From a virus, in the IMG/VR virus record IMGVR_UViG_3300047552_000557, positions 1 through 45,515 of that record: 45,515 nt of DNA, one strand, 5' to 3'. How positions within the stretch are numbered: position 1 is the first letter of the stretch; every line of letters starts with the position of its first letter. The notes beneath the pieces were generated by a model, which did not search any database, was not told the origin of the DNA, and worked only from the letters and a program-made list of their open reading frames with translations. This document shows positions 1 to 7,222 of the stretch, in pieces. Position numbers and translations under genes: made by a program.

Positions 1-340
1 ACATGCAGTACACATACCCAAGCCCCCGCACTCCCGCCACCACATCCATAAGCTCGCCAGCAGGAATATTGTCCAAATCCAAAGTCACCAAAGACCTAAA
101 AAGCAAATTTTTGGTCTTCCTTATTCCCCCCTCAAACCAACCCCCAACAAAACCCCCAACGTCCTTTAAACGGTCTTGTGTATCTTTGGGCAGTGTGATA
201 TACTCGGAGTACGTTTCCACGCCTCTTAAAGGCACGGTCAGTGACTCCACAAACTCTGACCAATTTACCTCTTTACTAGTCCACAGCCGAGCTGTACGTA
301 CAGCGGCTGTGGATATTTTAACGCCCTTATCCTGTGTCAT
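1..340 (-). CDS. Primase-polymerase/VapE helicase, N-terminal part (gene continues at 45369-43322)
   Basis: This is the first 113 codons of the primase-helicase whose remainder lies at the other end of the window. The minus-strand ATG is at 340-338, preceded by a GGAG ribosome binding site 9 nt upstream. The nearer ATG at 348 meets a stop after three codons and is excluded. The frame runs MTQDKGVKISTA, then through a Gly-rich segment, to the LVTLDLDN motif at about residues 84-91. That motif is the DxD metal-binding signature of archaeo-eukaryotic primases. The frame then leaves the window at base 1. Because bases 1-126 recur at 45370-45495, the frame continues without a break into the right-hand part, and the joined protein is 795 residues. 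The break is therefore an artefact of where the circle was opened. Its own promoter and a 5' hairpin lie at 371-427. Confidence 0.9.
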   Translation of the reverse strand, partial: MTQDKGVKISTAAVRTARLWTSKEVNWSEFVESLTVPLRGVETYSEYITLPKDTQDRLKDVGGFVGGWFEGGIRKTKNLLFRSLVTLDLDNIPAGELMDVVAGVRGLGYVYCM

Positions 341-370
341 AGAACCATTCTCCTTTGTTGTAAATTATAG

Positions 371-398
371 TAAACACCACCCAAAAGGGCAGTGTTTA
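371..398 (-). other. Stem-loop at the predicted 5' end of the primase mRNA
   Basis: The 28 bases form a continuous 12-bp hairpin with a four-base loop: a TAAACAC/GTGTTTA stem extended by TGCCC/GGGTG with two G-U pairs. It begins at or next to the start site expected from the promoter at 399-427. There is no U-run, so it is not an intrinsic terminator. A 5' stabilising hairpin, or an operator-like inverted repeat, is the likelier role (inference). Confidence 0.5.
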
Positions 399-427
399 AT
401 TTTATCCTTATTCAATTTATCTGACAA
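399..427 (-). promoter_or_regulatory. Sigma-A type promoter for the primase-helicase gene
   Basis: On the minus strand, TTGTCA (427-422) and TAAAAT (404-399) are separated by 17 bp. Each hexamer matches 5 of 6 consensus bases. The -35 overlaps the last codons of the preceding gene. The primase could therefore be expressed independently of the long upstream operon. Confidence 0.6.
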
Positions 428-854
428 CTTTTTTACCTTTAATCCCTACCATAAATATTTTTTCCCCACACTTGACATATTGTAAAACTCCACTCATATT
501 GCTCTCATATGCACCTTTGCCTTCTGCATTCTCTACCTTGTGCGATTCCCCACAGTTAGGACACTCGCAAAACTCCCCTAGCACGTCCCAATCCCTGGTC
601 TCACAATTACCATAAGCCCCGAAAGGTATGTCTACGGCATCCTCTTTCCGCCTGAACTCTAACCCTAGTAGAAATATCCTCTTGTGCCAGTCAGTGAATA
701 CCTTACCTTTCCCTTCCCACCACCTTTTTACAGACACCACGGACTGCGCCGTCAAGACTTCGGGGTCTAAATCACTAAACACCTTGAACCCATCGCCTGC
801 TATATACCCGTATCCGAACATATCAGCCGCTTCTATGCTCATCCTGTCGTCCAT
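417..854 (-). CDS. Hypothetical protein with a zinc-ribbon-like Cys pair
   Basis: I do not recognise this 145-residue family. The middle is rich in aromatic and charged residues (KRWWEGKGKVFTDWHKR). A CECPNCGESH segment in the C-terminal third, followed by a single Cys, suggests a partial metal-binding knuckle. A strong GGAGG sits upstream of the ATG at 854. The start lies inside the end of the preceding small Cys-rich gene (32-nt overlap), which suggests translational coupling. It lies between small unknown genes and the primase in the replication operon. A role in nucleotide or DNA metabolism would be guilt by association only. Confidence 0.6.
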   Translation of the reverse strand: MDDRMSIEAADMFGYGYIAGDGFKVFSDLDPEVLTAQSVVSVKRWWEGKGKVFTDWHKRIFLLGLEFRRKEDAVDIPFGAYGNCETRDWDVLGEFCECPNCGESHKVENAEGKGAYESNMSGVLQYVKCGEKIFMVGIKGKKVVR

Positions 855-1011
855 TCTTCCTTACCTCCATAAAATTAGTACAGTCCCACGCCGCACACTC
901 TAGCCAATAGTTATCCCACGATTGCCGCTCGGAAGGTATTGCAACATTCCTATAACAAAAACTCTTTCTGAGGCAACCCTCTGCATCCGCACACATATTT
1001 ATATCTGGCAT
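823..1011 (-). CDS. Small Cys-rich hypothetical protein
   Basis: The product has 62 residues with five cysteines spread across its length (CADAEGC, SFCY, LECAAWDC) and several tryptophans. This could be a small zinc-binding fold, but no family is recognised. An excellent GGAGG lies 5 nt before the ATG at 1011. It directly follows the 1012-1437 gene and overlaps the next gene by 32 nt, so it is a tightly packed operon member. The ribosome binding site and packing are the main evidence that it is real. Confidence 0.6.
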   Translation of the reverse strand: MPDINMCADAEGCLRKSFCYRNVAIPSERQSWDNYWLECAAWDCTNFMEVRKNGRQDEHRSG

Positions 1012-1437
1012 TTATTCCTCCTTCAAAGTATCTCTGATGAAGGAACGGTCCGCCGCAAATAATATAGTGCGTTCTGCTTTATTTATTAGGCATTTAATTT
1101 GTTTTAGTGTTTCCTTTACTAACAAACTTTCTCCGAACAACTTCGCATGTGTGCTGTGCTTTATAGTCGGCTCGCCATCGTCGATAACATAGGTGTCTTC
1201 CAATTCAACTGTTAACAGTTCTAACCCTTTAACAAAAACCTCTTTCGCCTGCTCCACACGCATAACTTTTTGCGCATCTTTGAATATCAAATCGCTTATC
1301 TCGTTTATGTATGCGGTGACTTCTTTTTCTTCGGTTAGCGTCATGCCCCGCTTAAAATGGCGCACTTCCGTTGCTACATCACTCTCGCCTATGCCTGTGA
1401 TACTAAATTCATTAATTTTAATGCCTATTAGTTCCAT
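1012..1437 (-). CDS. Hypothetical protein of the replication operon
   Basis: The 141-residue product is mostly helical by composition, with many Glu and Lys residues (MTLTEEKEVTAYINEIS, AKEVFVKGLELLTVELED). A short N-terminal beta-like stretch opens it (MELIGIKINEFSITGIG). No family is recognised. GGAGG lies 7 nt before the ATG. The start overlaps the stop region of the upstream MPTWYFTFG-type gene by one base and its stop abuts the next start. No membrane segment or signal peptide is seen. Confidence 0.6.
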   Translation of the reverse strand: MELIGIKINEFSITGIGESDVATEVRHFKRGMTLTEEKEVTAYINEISDLIFKDAQKVMRVEQAKEVFVKGLELLTVELEDTYVIDDGEPTIKHSTHAKLFGESLLVKETLKQIKCLINKAERTILFAADRSFIRDTLKEE

Positions 1438-1652
1438 TATTCATCCTCCACTATTATAGTCGGCAATTCTTTTTCTGCACGTCCACCTTTAACAATATCC
1501 TTCCATTCGCTTTCCGAATACTGAAACGCCCACTTAGTTCCATGTTCTTTAAACATCTTCTCTCTGGCCTCGCTAAATGTACTCGCCGTTATAGGTTGGC
1601 AATACCCTTCGTGCTTTTGCCCTGCTCCAAAAGTAAAATACCATGTAGGCAT
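1437..1652 (-). CDS. MPTWYFTFG-family small protein, copy A
   Basis: The 71-residue product begins MPTWYFTFGAGQKHEGYCQ and ends in an acidic tail. It is clearly paralogous to the gene at 41386-41601: both share the WYFTFG.GQKHEGYCQPI block, a following AR(E)xM helix and a QYSES(E/V)W motif. Proteins of this shape recur in Firmicutes phage replication operons, but I know of no assigned function. It follows the DNA polymerase gene directly, whereas copy B precedes the SNF2 helicase, so each copy neighbours a replication enzyme. A role in replication or recombination is inference only. Confidence 0.7.
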   Translation of the reverse strand: MPTWYFTFGAGQKHEGYCQPITASTFSEAREKMFKEHGTKWAFQYSESEWKDIVKGGRAEKELPTIIVEDE

Positions 1653-1656
1653 TTAA

Positions 1657-3630
1657 TCACTCCTTCTTATAATATTCCCCAACAAATCCCGATGCCGTCA
1701 ATAGCAACCCATCAGCCCACCCGATAGGCTCCGACATTATGTTGCATATCCTATTCAAATCGGCTTCACCACCCACAACTTCACAACAAATCTCGTCATG
1801 TACGTGGAAAACAATCTTGTACCCTGCCTCGTGTACCTTCCGAAGTGCAACCGCTAAACAGTCTCTAGCAATTGCTTGGATAATATTTTCCACCAATTTC
1901 GACCCCCACGTCTCCGTAAGTTGCCATTTCTTTGTAGTTTGGTTCATACCCATAAACGCTATAGACTCCCCTCCCCACCTATTCATTCCCAACCGAGGAT
2001 AAGCATAAAACAACTTACGCACTGATGGTAACTCGATAGTCAGGAAGTCAACCCCTGCCTTATAGTCCATTTCACGCCTAAAGGTTATACCTCTGAACGT
2101 ATTAGGTTTGCAAGTCTTGATAGTAGCTATTGCAGCATTATCAATCCCGTACCACAGTTGGACTATGTTAGGGTTGGTAGCTCTCCACTTATCAACTATG
2201 TCTTGTTGCTCTTCGTCAGATAATCCCATCTCATCAGCGCCCATGTTTTTAAGAGCTCCAATTGACCCGCCGTAGCCGCAGCCAAGAGAAGCTAGTTTAC
2301 CTTTGGCCCTAAGCTCGTAATTCAACCCACCTTTTACGATGGTCTCAATTGGCACCTTAAACATAGACGCCGCTTGGGCTTCATATATTTTGCCATCCCC
2401 AGCAAATACATCTATGACCCACTTCTCGTTAGCTATCCACGCCAACACCCTCGCCTCTATAGCGGAGAAATCCGCAACGGCTAGAAGTTTACCCCGCTCT
2501 GGAATAAAAACCGTTCTTATGAGCTGTGAGAGAGTGTCAGGTACATTGCCATATAACAGCTCGATGGCTTCAATATCTCCGTTCTTAACATACTCCCTAG
2601 CATCATCCAAAGTCTCAAGGTAGTTGCGAGGGAGGTTCTGAAGTTGAATTAAACGGCCCGCAAATCTGCCTGTACGATTAGCTGCATAGTATTGCACTAT
2701 CCCCCTTACCCTTCCATCCTCACACAAGGCCCTCTCGATAGCCGCATATTTGGCAACAGAGGTCTTTGCTAACTCTTGCCTTATCCTTAATACCCTTTCA
2801 GCCACCGAGTCGAGTGTGCCTCGACCCAATAACTGCTTAACCGAGTCTTTGGTAAGGGTATTAATCTCTTCCCCAATTTCCCGAGAGAGCCACAACAGCA
2901 ACTGCGACCTAGAGCGTGGGTTGTTAACACCCGTTATCTCGACAGCCTTTTCAACCAAAGCATCGGAACTCACCTTGTCACAATGCAAAGCCCCCTCAAG
3001 CAATTCTTGGTCAACCAGCACGCCATTTGAGTTAATAGCGTGGTCGATTTGTACGAGCTCCCTCTCCCACACGGGTACCTGAAAAAACTTAATTTTGTCA
3101 TAGGCTAACATTTCGGCCACGACGTCCTGTTTGCAATATTCCTTGAACGTTTTCCACTTTTCGGGCTCGTCCTTAGCCCGTATTCTGTCCTTCATACCGT
3201 TGGCACGGCTGGGTTTGACAGGACAACAAAAAGTCCTTATTAACGCCCCGCCTACTCCCATTTTCCGCTTGTCCTCTGGCATATTAAGTGCCTGACACAC
3301 AGCGAAAAGGGCAGTAGGCAACCCACAATACAAGGCGTGGTTCATAGTGCAGTACCATTGGTTGAAGGGCGTGTACCAAAATTTATTTAAGCATGTATAT
3401 TCAAATTGTGCGTTAAAGGCAAACTTAATTATAGAAGGGTCTTTGAGTGCGTCTATTAACCATTCTGGCATAGGCTCACAGGTCAAGTCAATAATCTCAA
3501 CAGGCTCACCATCTATGGAATACGCTAGTAGTAGTATCTCGAAGTCCGAGGACTGCACATATCTGTGCAGTCCTTGCTTCTTTAAGTCTATGGAGCTAAA
3601 AGTTTCTAAGTCGACACTAAGCCTGTTCAT
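1657..3630 (-). CDS. Family A DNA polymerase with 3'-5' exonuclease domain
   Basis: This is the replicative polymerase of the phage, 657 residues, a usual size for Firmicutes phage PolA-type enzymes that lack the 5'-3' exonuclease. The N-terminal exonuclease shows the DxE motif at residues 7-9 (VDLETFS). Polymerase motif A is at about 380-392 (VADFSAIEARVLA, catalytic Asp). Motif B is at about 441-455 (RAKGKLASLGCGYGG, with Arg, Lys and Gly-Tyr-Gly). Motif C is at about 608-613 (VHDEI, second catalytic Asp). All key residues are present, so it should be active. The ATG follows a purine-rich AGAGGGGG site. It sits between an 80-residue unknown gene and MPTWYFTFG copy A, within the operon that also makes the SSB-like protein. 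Confidence 0.95.
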   Translation of the reverse strand: MNRLSVDLETFSSIDLKKQGLHRYVQSSDFEILLLAYSIDGEPVEIIDLTCEPMPEWLIDALKDPSIIKFAFNAQFEYTCLNKFWYTPFNQWYCTMNHALYCGLPTALFAVCQALNMPEDKRKMGVGGALIRTFCCPVKPSRANGMKDRIRAKDEPEKWKTFKEYCKQDVVAEMLAYDKIKFFQVPVWERELVQIDHAINSNGVLVDQELLEGALHCDKVSSDALVEKAVEITGVNNPRSRSQLLLWLSREIGEEINTLTKDSVKQLLGRGTLDSVAERVLRIRQELAKTSVAKYAAIERALCEDGRVRGIVQYYAANRTGRFAGRLIQLQNLPRNYLETLDDAREYVKNGDIEAIELLYGNVPDTLSQLIRTVFIPERGKLLAVADFSAIEARVLAWIANEKWVIDVFAGDGKIYEAQAASMFKVPIETIVKGGLNYELRAKGKLASLGCGYGGSIGALKNMGADEMGLSDEEQQDIVDKWRATNPNIVQLWYGIDNAAIATIKTCKPNTFRGITFRREMDYKAGVDFLTIELPSVRKLFYAYPRLGMNRWGGESIAFMGMNQTTKKWQLTETWGSKLVENIIQAIARDCLAVALRKVHEAGYKIVFHVHDEICCEVVGGEADLNRICNIMSEPIGWADGLLLTASGFVGEYYKKE

Positions 3631-3866
3631 CGCCCCCTCTTTTCCGCTATATCCTTAAGCAATTCAGCCAAACAGTTTGGGTTTGCCAAAACTTCGGCTA
3701 ACTTTTTATTAATTTCATCTTCGGACGGCATGGTTATCCAATTAACCGCCTCTTTAATTAATTTTACCGCTTTGTCTTTGTGCTCTTTAGTCACTTCTTT
3801 GTGTACATGCAATTCTATCTCCCACTCGCCCACGCCGTCGCCTTTCGTTACTTTGATTAAATCCAT
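3627..3866 (-). CDS. Hypothetical small protein upstream of DNA polymerase
   Basis: The product is about 79 residues from the ATG at 3866. It is charged, with a beta-like start (MDLIKVTKGDGVGEWEIELHV) followed by Lys/Glu-rich helices. I chose this ATG because it lies immediately after the DUF2815 stop codon (TAATATG). A longer reading would need a TTG at 3884 inside the upstream gene with no better ribosome binding site. It overlaps the polymerase start by 4 nt, so translation of SSB, this gene and polymerase is probably coupled. Function unknown. Confidence 0.55.
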   Translation of the reverse strand: MDLIKVTKGDGVGEWEIELHVHKEVTKEHKDKAVKLIKEAVNWITMPSEDEINKKLAEVLANPNCLAELLKDIAEKRGR

Positions 3867-3867
3867 A

Positions 3868-4551
3868 TTACACCGCACCCCCAAACTTAACAGGTTGCCC
3901 TGTTATTGGGTCGTACTGTACTGGCACAGGCACAGGTGACCTATACTGCACCGTCTGCGGTACCGCTTGTTGTGGCATGAACTCGGGATTTGGGGCGTAT
4001 TGTGCGGCAAAATCCCCCGCCTCGGCAAACTCCGCAAAATCAGAAGCCGCAGAACCTCTACCACTTAGCGACTCGCCTTCTTCGGTCTTCATAACGTTAT
4101 TAAGCCCACACCCTATTCCTTTTTTGCCTGACTTGTAATACGGGTAGAAACTTACCGAAACGTTGCCATACATCCCTGAATATATGTCAGAATCATTTAG
4201 TATTGGCATAACTCTTGCGTCAACTACTTGAGGTTTGTCTTTTGTCGATGCCGAAAACACCCAACACCCCTTGCACTCGTCACCGTAGGGCATACCATCA
4301 GAAGGTCTAGCGCCGTCACCGTCATGTATAGGTACAGCAAGGGTTGGTGGTCTTACTCCACCCCACTTACTTTTTACTCCTTCTTCGATTGCATCAGCGA
4401 TGCACTTATCAATTAGTTGCTTCATGGCTACATTGCTTTTTGGTAACAGTAAAGTTGTCTGATACTTTGGATCTCCCCCGCTAAGTGGTACTTTCGGCGT
4501 TGTCAAATTGCAATATGAAAATCTTACCCCTTTAACTAATATTTTACTCAT
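3868..4551 (-). CDS. DUF2815 family single-stranded DNA-binding-like protein
   Basis: The product has about 227 residues from MSKILVKGVRFSY. This N-terminus, followed by a segment for an OB-like fold (YQTTLLLPKSN, then an aromatic-rich VSVSFYPYYKSGKKG), is the DUF2815 signature. The family is related to phage Enc34-type ssDNA-binding proteins. It coats single strands and helps the polymerase. After about residue 165 the tail becomes low-complexity, Ala/Gln/Pro-rich (AAQYAPNPEFMPQQAVP), with acidic residues before it, reminiscent of SSB tails that recruit partners. The ATG at 4551 follows GAGG elements; an in-frame ATG lies 18 nt upstream. Its neighbours (DUF2800, polymerase) match the usual Clostridia phage order. 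Confidence 0.85.
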   Translation of the reverse strand: MSKILVKGVRFSYCNLTTPKVPLSGGDPKYQTTLLLPKSNVAMKQLIDKCIADAIEEGVKSKWGGVRPPTLAVPIHDGDGARPSDGMPYGDECKGCWVFSASTKDKPQVVDARVMPILNDSDIYSGMYGNVSVSFYPYYKSGKKGIGCGLNNVMKTEEGESLSGRGSAASDFAEFAEAGDFAAQYAPNPEFMPQQAVPQTVQYRSPVPVPVQYDPITGQPVKFGGAV

Positions 4552-4555
4552 ATCC

Positions 4556-4765
4556 TCACGTCTCCTCATTTTTTATTAGTTCAATTTTAACTTCTATTTC
4601 TTCTGTCAAAATGCTGTAGTTGTCTTCCATGTCTTCTTTGATCGCTTGTATCAACTCTTCTTTCGTTGATTCTCTATTCGTAACAAATTTCTTAATAGCA
4701 CCGCTTACAAGCTCTTCCGGAACTTCGGTAAATCCCTTGATGCTAATATCTAATACAACTCTCAT
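4556..4765 (-). CDS. Small acidic hypothetical protein
   Basis: The 69-residue product is Glu/Lys-rich and probably helical (TKEELIQAIKEDMEDNYS). No family is recognised. Its ATG overlaps the DUF2800 stop in an ATGA arrangement and no strong ribosome binding site is seen, so it is probably translated by coupling from DUF2800. It ends just after the start of the DUF2815 gene. A gene of this size often separates DUF2800 and DUF2815 in related phages, but that does not give a function. Confidence 0.55.
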   Translation of the reverse strand: MRVVLDISIKGFTEVPEELVSGAIKKFVTNRESTKEELIQAIKEDMEDNYSILTEEIEVKIELIKNEET

Positions 4766-5925
4766 TCTGCAACCCCCAATCCTGCAAAGTCTGACGCAGC
4801 CCCTCCAAACTCTTCTCGGCTATCCGAGTCTTTGACAAGGGTTGGCTTGCCTTCTGGCTTGATAACAAGCCCTGCATCCGTTAGCAATTCCTTAAATACC
4901 TTCTTACCGACTAGCTTCTCGGTGGCTCCCATAGCCAAAGGCTCACGAGTATATAACATGCTCTCGTCAATTCCCGAGTCTACAAGCACCCTGAAAGCCG
5001 TATCCACATCAGCAAACTTCCTGTTACTTCTACCTTCAACAACTTTCCAACCTCTGACACTTTCCCCTCTAAGTACCGCCCCTAGAGCGTATTCTTGCAA
5101 GTCCTTGACCCACGCTAACAACCCTTCTGCTACCTCTAATATGTCCCCTACTTGGTCATTAGACAGAAGCGGCGGTATCGCATTATTGAACTTGGTTAGT
5201 ATTTGGTAGTGTTCGGCTCTTGTCCTGCACTTAGCCCTTACCCTGCACCAACGGCAATGTTCCCCTGCCTTGAAATCCCCCATACCATCAAAGGCTTTTT
5301 GAGCTATGCCCTTTATTGATTCCCCCCACGCTAAGAGGTCTTTTGTGCCTATCGTCCATCTTGAAATATTATCAAGGCGTGGCTGTACAATAACCAATTC
5401 AACTTCTTGGAAACCATACAACAAAGCATAACTGTAATAAGCCCCTAGTGCATATAACATTAATTGGCTATTCTCGACAGCCGACACAGGAATACCCGCA
5501 CCATATTTGAAATCCACCACTACAAATTTATGCTCTGCTAATATGAGTGCATCACAAGTCCCGAATCCCTCTGGTGCATACACCCCAAAGTCAACCTTGA
5601 CCTCGGCAAAACATTTCACCCCTTTGAGTTCGCACATTATACCTGTGATTACATCGATATAGGCGTCGGTGTGTTCCAACATTTCAGGTTGATATAATTC
5701 GTGTGCTTGGAGCTTTTTAATCCTTCCTGCGAAGGTACTTCTAGGCATACCTTCAACCACGGCTTTTCGCAATTTAAGTTCAGCTATTGCATGAGCCAAA
5801 GTCCCTTCTTCGGCATATGGACTTGTGGCTTCTGGCTCTGCATCACAGAGTCTAGCCGACGGTGGGCAGTTAAGCCACATTTCACTACCACTTGCGCTTA
5901 AGAGGGCATGTTCCCTATCGCTCAT
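4762..5925 (-). CDS. DUF2800 family PD-(D/E)XK nuclease
   Basis: The product has about 387 residues from MSDREHALLSASGSEMWLNC, a start like that of the RecB/Cas4-like DUF2800 family (SAS....WL.C PPSA). A conserved EEGTLAHA element follows. The nuclease core is visible around residues 115-150: EVKVDFGV, GFGTCDALI and VVVDFKYG supply the acidic residues and the Lys. A C-terminal cysteine cluster (HCRWCRVRAKC) resembles the iron-sulphur staple of AddB/Cas4-type nucleases. The likely role is DNA end processing in phage recombination or replication. GGAGG lies 9 nt before the ATG at 5925. The next gene starts within its stop codon. Confidence 0.85.
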   Translation of the reverse strand: MSDREHALLSASGSEMWLNCPPSARLCDAEPEATSPYAEEGTLAHAIAELKLRKAVVEGMPRSTFAGRIKKLQAHELYQPEMLEHTDAYIDVITGIMCELKGVKCFAEVKVDFGVYAPEGFGTCDALILAEHKFVVVDFKYGAGIPVSAVENSQLMLYALGAYYSYALLYGFQEVELVIVQPRLDNISRWTIGTKDLLAWGESIKGIAQKAFDGMGDFKAGEHCRWCRVRAKCRTRAEHYQILTKFNNAIPPLLSNDQVGDILEVAEGLLAWVKDLQEYALGAVLRGESVRGWKVVEGRSNRKFADVDTAFRVLVDSGIDESMLYTREPLAMGATEKLVGKKVFKELLTDAGLVIKPEGKPTLVKDSDSREEFGGAASDFAGLGVAE

Positions 5926-6145
5926 ACCAATCAACCTCCTCCAAGAAAAGCCTCAATAGGAAGTCAGCAGTATTCTGGTCCAGTTTATACGGAGAGCCAA
6001 CGTAGTATTCCCCCAACGTCGCCGATATGCGTTCCCGTGTTCGGAGTTTACGCTCCTCTTCGTGTTCTTCTAATGCTTTTGCTATCATACTTTTACATTG
6101 GCCTTCGGTCATATGTTGTACTACTTCACCTTCGAATCTACTCAT
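5915..6145 (-). CDS. Small charged hypothetical protein
   Basis: The product has 76 residues from the ATG at 6145 (MSRFEGEVVQHMTEG). It is rich in Glu and Arg (EEHEEERKLRTRERIS), so a helical, possibly coiled segment is likely. The start overlaps the previous gene's stop as ATGA, with AGGG 8 nt upstream. A GTG nine bases further upstream is the alternative. It overlaps the start of DUF2800 by 11 nt. No function is recognised. Confidence 0.55.
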   Translation of the reverse strand: MSRFEGEVVQHMTEGQCKSMIAKALEEHEEERKLRTRERISATLGEYYVGSPYKLDQNTADFLLRLFLEEVDWYER

Positions 6146-6651
6146 ATGTTGCACCCTTTAGCCCTCAAGTGTTGTGCATACGCCCCGTACTTATCAGGCG
6201 TCAACTCTGCCAAAGATGCTATGCCGAACGTTCCTAATAGTGCAATAAGCTCTTCTCTTCTGCCTGCATCAACAAGAGCTATCGACGCTGACATTATTTC
6301 TTGTTGGGTATATACGTGGTTCACAGGAGCAGTGCTATCGACATTAATGTCGTTGGCAACTGTAGTCGGAACTACGACAGGAGTAGGAATCGCAACAGGA
6401 GCAGGAGCAACGACAGGGCTTGGAGCAGGAGCCACAGGCGGAGCCACCACGGGAGCCACAACCAAAGGCCCTTGAAAAGGCGGTCTAGGTTGGCCGTAGC
6501 CCTCTATAACTTTCACAGGGTTGACTACCTTCGACAGTGGCGCTGTAGGTACCTCCGCCTCAATCTTCTTCTTTGTCTTTTCATCAATAATAAACTTCTC
6601 CATAAATCCTGTTGCTTCTTTCGTGCTTTCAAATTCAATCGTTATTTTCAT
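6142..6651 (-). CDS. Two-domain protein with Pro/Ala/Val-rich linker
   Basis: The 169-residue product has three parts. A short N-terminal alpha/beta piece (MKITIEFESTKEATGFMEKF) is followed by an extended linker of repeated VAP/PVV units at about residues 65-100. A compact helical C-terminal domain (IMSASIALVDAGRREELIAL, then LTPDKYGAYAQHLRAKG) closes it. This C-terminal pattern occurs in Firmicutes phage proteins encoded beside AbrB and DUF2800 genes, but I know of no established activity. AGGAGG lies 8 nt before the ATG. The flexible linker suggests a tether between two binding surfaces (inference). Confidence 0.65.
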   Translation of the reverse strand: MKITIEFESTKEATGFMEKFIIDEKTKKKIEAEVPTAPLSKVVNPVKVIEGYGQPRPPFQGPLVVAPVVAPPVAPAPSPVVAPAPVAIPTPVVVPTTVANDINVDSTAPVNHVYTQQEIMSASIALVDAGRREELIALLGTFGIASLAELTPDKYGAYAQHLRAKGCNI

Positions 6652-6655
6652 ATTG

Positions 6656-6844
6656 TTACCCTCCTATAATTTTCGAACAATGCGGACATATCCTATCGGT
6701 TGATTTTTTGAGTGTTATGCTATCCCCACTCACACTAATGTCTAGCCCATCCCCTGTGTATACCCCTAACGAATCCCTAATTTCTTTGGGGATGACAATT
6801 CTTCCAAGATCATCAATCCTTCTTACTATTCCTGTCTGTTTCAA
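6656..6844 (-). CDS. AbrB/SpoVT-type transcription regulator with C-terminal zinc knuckle
   Basis: The 62-residue product carries the swapped-hairpin AbrB motif GIVRRIDDLGRIVIPKEIR, then LGVYTGDGLDI and SITLKK, the whole N-terminal DNA-binding fold of AbrB/SpoVT. A short CPHC tail may bind zinc or mediate contacts. The start codon is TTG at 6844, with AAGGAGG 9 nt upstream; there is no ATG that would keep the domain. It overlaps the upstream gene by 32 nt. It is one of very few recognisable regulators in the genome, so it is a candidate for binding the operators near 7160 or elsewhere (inference). Such proteins act as dimers or tetramers on A+T-rich DNA. Confidence 0.85.
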   Translation of the reverse strand: MKQTGIVRRIDDLGRIVIPKEIRDSLGVYTGDGLDISVSGDSITLKKSTDRICPHCSKIIGG

Positions 6845-7127
6845 TTTTTTCCACCTCCTTAAAATATTTGAATAACTTGTTAATCGTGTACCTCTTACTT
6901 ATCACCTCCCCCGCTAAATAATCGGCTTCCAATCCCATCACTTCGGCAAAATTCGACTCTGCAATAAAGTGACTGTTAATCAGCGAGGTGTAACATTCCG
7001 AGCAAAACTCTCGGCGTGTTAACACCCCTAACGCCTTTCGTATTCGGTAAGCCTTCTCAAAGTCCCCCGCATTGATGCAACTTAACATCCACCTTCTTAG
7101 TGCAGTAATGCAATGTACATTCACCAT
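6813..7127 (-). CDS. First gene of the replication operon, hypothetical
   Basis: About 104 residues from the ATG at 7127 (MVNVHCITALRRWMLSCINA); a GTG directly after it at 7124 is 7 nt from AGGAG and equally likely. A TTG at 7160 in the same frame is rejected because it overlaps the -10 element and would lie upstream of the predicted transcription start near 7144. The protein is helical and basic, with a Cys pair (FCSECY) and a final Lys/Asp-rich tail. No family is recognised. As the first gene behind the operator-containing promoter it could be an early regulator or host-takeover factor, but this is inference from position only. Confidence 0.6.
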   Translation of the reverse strand: MVNVHCITALRRWMLSCINAGDFEKAYRIRKALGVLTRREFCSECYTSLINSHFIAESNFAEVMGLEADYLAGEVISKRYTINKLFKYFKEVEKIETDRNSKKD

Positions 7128-7150
7128 ACCACTCCTTCCGTTACCAAAAA

Positions 7151-7179
7151 AGATTACCAATTAAATTGGTAAATGTCAA
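7151..7179 (-). promoter_or_regulatory. Early promoter of the replication operon
   Basis: On the minus strand, a perfect TTGACA (7179-7174) and a weaker TAATCT (7156-7151) are 17 bp apart. Transcription would start near 7144, about 17-20 nt before the first start codon and just past the terminator at 7192-7222. It is the only promoter seen for the replication block until the primase promoter at 399-427. The spacer is filled by a palindrome, so it is probably repressible. Confidence 0.65.
7154..7172. promoter_or_regulatory. Perfect 19-bp palindromic operator in the early promoter
   Basis: TTACCAATT-A-AATTGGTAA is a perfect inverted repeat with 9-bp arms, lying between the -35 and -10 hexamers. 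A third GGTAA half-site follows at about 7139-7143. This is the normal position for a dimeric repressor to block RNA polymerase. The binding protein is unknown. The phage's AbrB-like protein, either RHH protein or a host factor are candidates. Confidence 0.6.
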
Positions 7180-7191
7180 CACCCAAAAGCA

Positions 7192-7222
7192 TAAAAAAAT
7201 AAGCGAGGTTTATTCGCTTATT
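7192..7222 (-). terminator. Intrinsic terminator ahead of the replication operon
   Basis: A perfect 9-bp stem (AATAAGCGA at 7198-7206 with TCGCTTATT at 7214-7222) is followed on the minus strand by a run of seven T. It ends transcripts coming from the lysis genes or from the promoter at 7366-7395. It separates them from the early promoter only about 15 bp downstream. Confidence 0.8.

Noticed and set aside
1-485. 160-codon plus-strand frame at the window start
   Set aside because: It lies opposite the primase N-terminus, whose minus-strand frame has an RBS, promoter and conserved motif and continues across the join.
7128-7160. TTG at 7160 as start of the first replication gene
   Set aside because: It overlaps the -10 element and palindrome and lies upstream of the expected transcript start; AGGAG and ATG/GTG follow further on.
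7198-7222. Riboswitch in the leader before the replication genes
   Set aside because: The terminator lies upstream of the early promoter, so it cannot control that operon's own transcript; no known riboswitch core was recognised.
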